A stretch of DNA of 37,116 bases, taken from the NCBI GenBank assembly GCA_016206145.1, contig JACQSA010000018.1, positions 1 through 37,116 of the forward strand, read 5' to 3'. This document shows, in pieces, positions 36,517 to 37,116 of this stretch (positions within the stretch are counted from its first letter, which is position 1; every line of letters begins with the position of its first letter). Position numbers and translations under genes: made by a program. The notes under the pieces are model-generated. The model saw only the letters and a program-made list of their open reading frames with translations. It did no database searches and was not told the DNA's origin. The DNA is from Candidatus Uhrbacteria bacterium (lineage in GTDB: Bacteria; Patescibacteriota; Patescibacteriia; JACQRZ01).

Positions 36517-36702
36517 AAAAATGTGGTTAGCGGTTAGGGCATAAAGTCTAGGGCATCTCTTTTTATAATATACACCTCGTGCCTCAAACGCCGACTCTTC
36601 TCTTTATCTTATAGAAACGATGCATTCCTGCAAGCCCCCTTTTTCCACATATTTACCGATATGCTCTATTTATTCTCTTTCCCATTCATAATTTCATATC
36701 GT

Positions 36703-37089
36703 CTATTTTTGATGAAGCGTACAGCCGGTTTTTTCTGCCAGCTTTTCTAAAGATACCTCACCAGACTCGCGGCTTGAATCAGCAAATTCCCATGTCGGGT
36801 ATCCATCTATTTTTTTTTCAGTACACGCTGGCAATTGTCCTTTCCCGTCAGCAGTTGAACATTCTACATACGGCAATAATTTTGCCGACTTGCCAAACAT
36901 TTTCTTTTGATTCTGGCAATGAGGACACCAAAAGGCTCCATAAAAGGTTGCGCCTTTATCTTTAAGACATCGGGCGAAATCGTCGAGAGGGCTTGGCTTA
37001 CTTTCCGATAATGCGAAGGCATAAATCCCTGCCGCGATTACAATACCCCCGAGAGAAAAAAGAATTATCTTTGTTGTATTTTTTTTCAT
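36703..37089 (-). CDS. Membrane-anchored thioredoxin-fold protein resembling the Trx domain of VKOR fusions (CPHC)
   Basis: N-terminal TM; 'ATFYGAFWCPHCQNQKKMFGKSAKLLPYVECSTADGKGQLPACTEKKIDGYPTWEF'. Confidence 0.85.
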   Translation of the reverse strand: MKKNTTKIILFSLGGIVIAAGIYAFALSESKPSPLDDFARCLKDKGATFYGAFWCPHCQNQKKMFGKSAKLLPYVECSTADGKGQLPACTEKKIDGYPTWEFADSSRESGEVSLEKLAEKTGCTLHQK

Positions 37090-37116
37090 TTTCTATTCCT
37101 TGAATAATAAGTACTG

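Overview
The window looks like a gene-dense segment of a Candidate Phyla Radiation / Patescibacteria (Parcubacteria-like) genome; this lineage call is an inference from gene content and protein style. The core part runs flippase, rpsF-ssb-rpsR-efp (+), then on the minus strand recA, a RodZ-like gene, ftsK, rpoC, rpoB, tRNA-Arg(CCG), femAB-like, ruvA and a eukaryote-type ileS. An STT3-like glycosyltransferase (+) follows. The accessory part (about 21.5-30.4 kb) has six tandem small two-TM VirB2/TrbC-like pilin paralogues and a seventh, larger Cys-rich member. It is interrupted by a RelE/RelB-type TA pair, decayed transposase fragments (IS481-like and RAYT-like) and a frameshifted nucleotidyltransferase. 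A PIN-domain cassette bracketed by a 22-bp direct repeat, an orphan ABC substrate-binding protein, and a presenilin/SPP-type intramembrane aspartyl protease come next. The tail is a minus-strand block: DoxX-like, ahcY, PfkB kinase, HD hydrolase, Nudix, class IV aminotransferase, GSII-type glutamine synthetase, and a VKOR-partner-like thioredoxin-fold protein. The most interesting signals are the pilin array and its neighbours, the PIN cassette bounded by direct repeats and carrying a perfect 22-bp palindrome, the femAB stop codon lying inside the tRNA-Arg gene, the A8-tract frameshift in the nucleotidyltransferase, the structured ileS leader, and the EF-P with an altered modification loop. All calls come from reading the sequence; no homology search was run.
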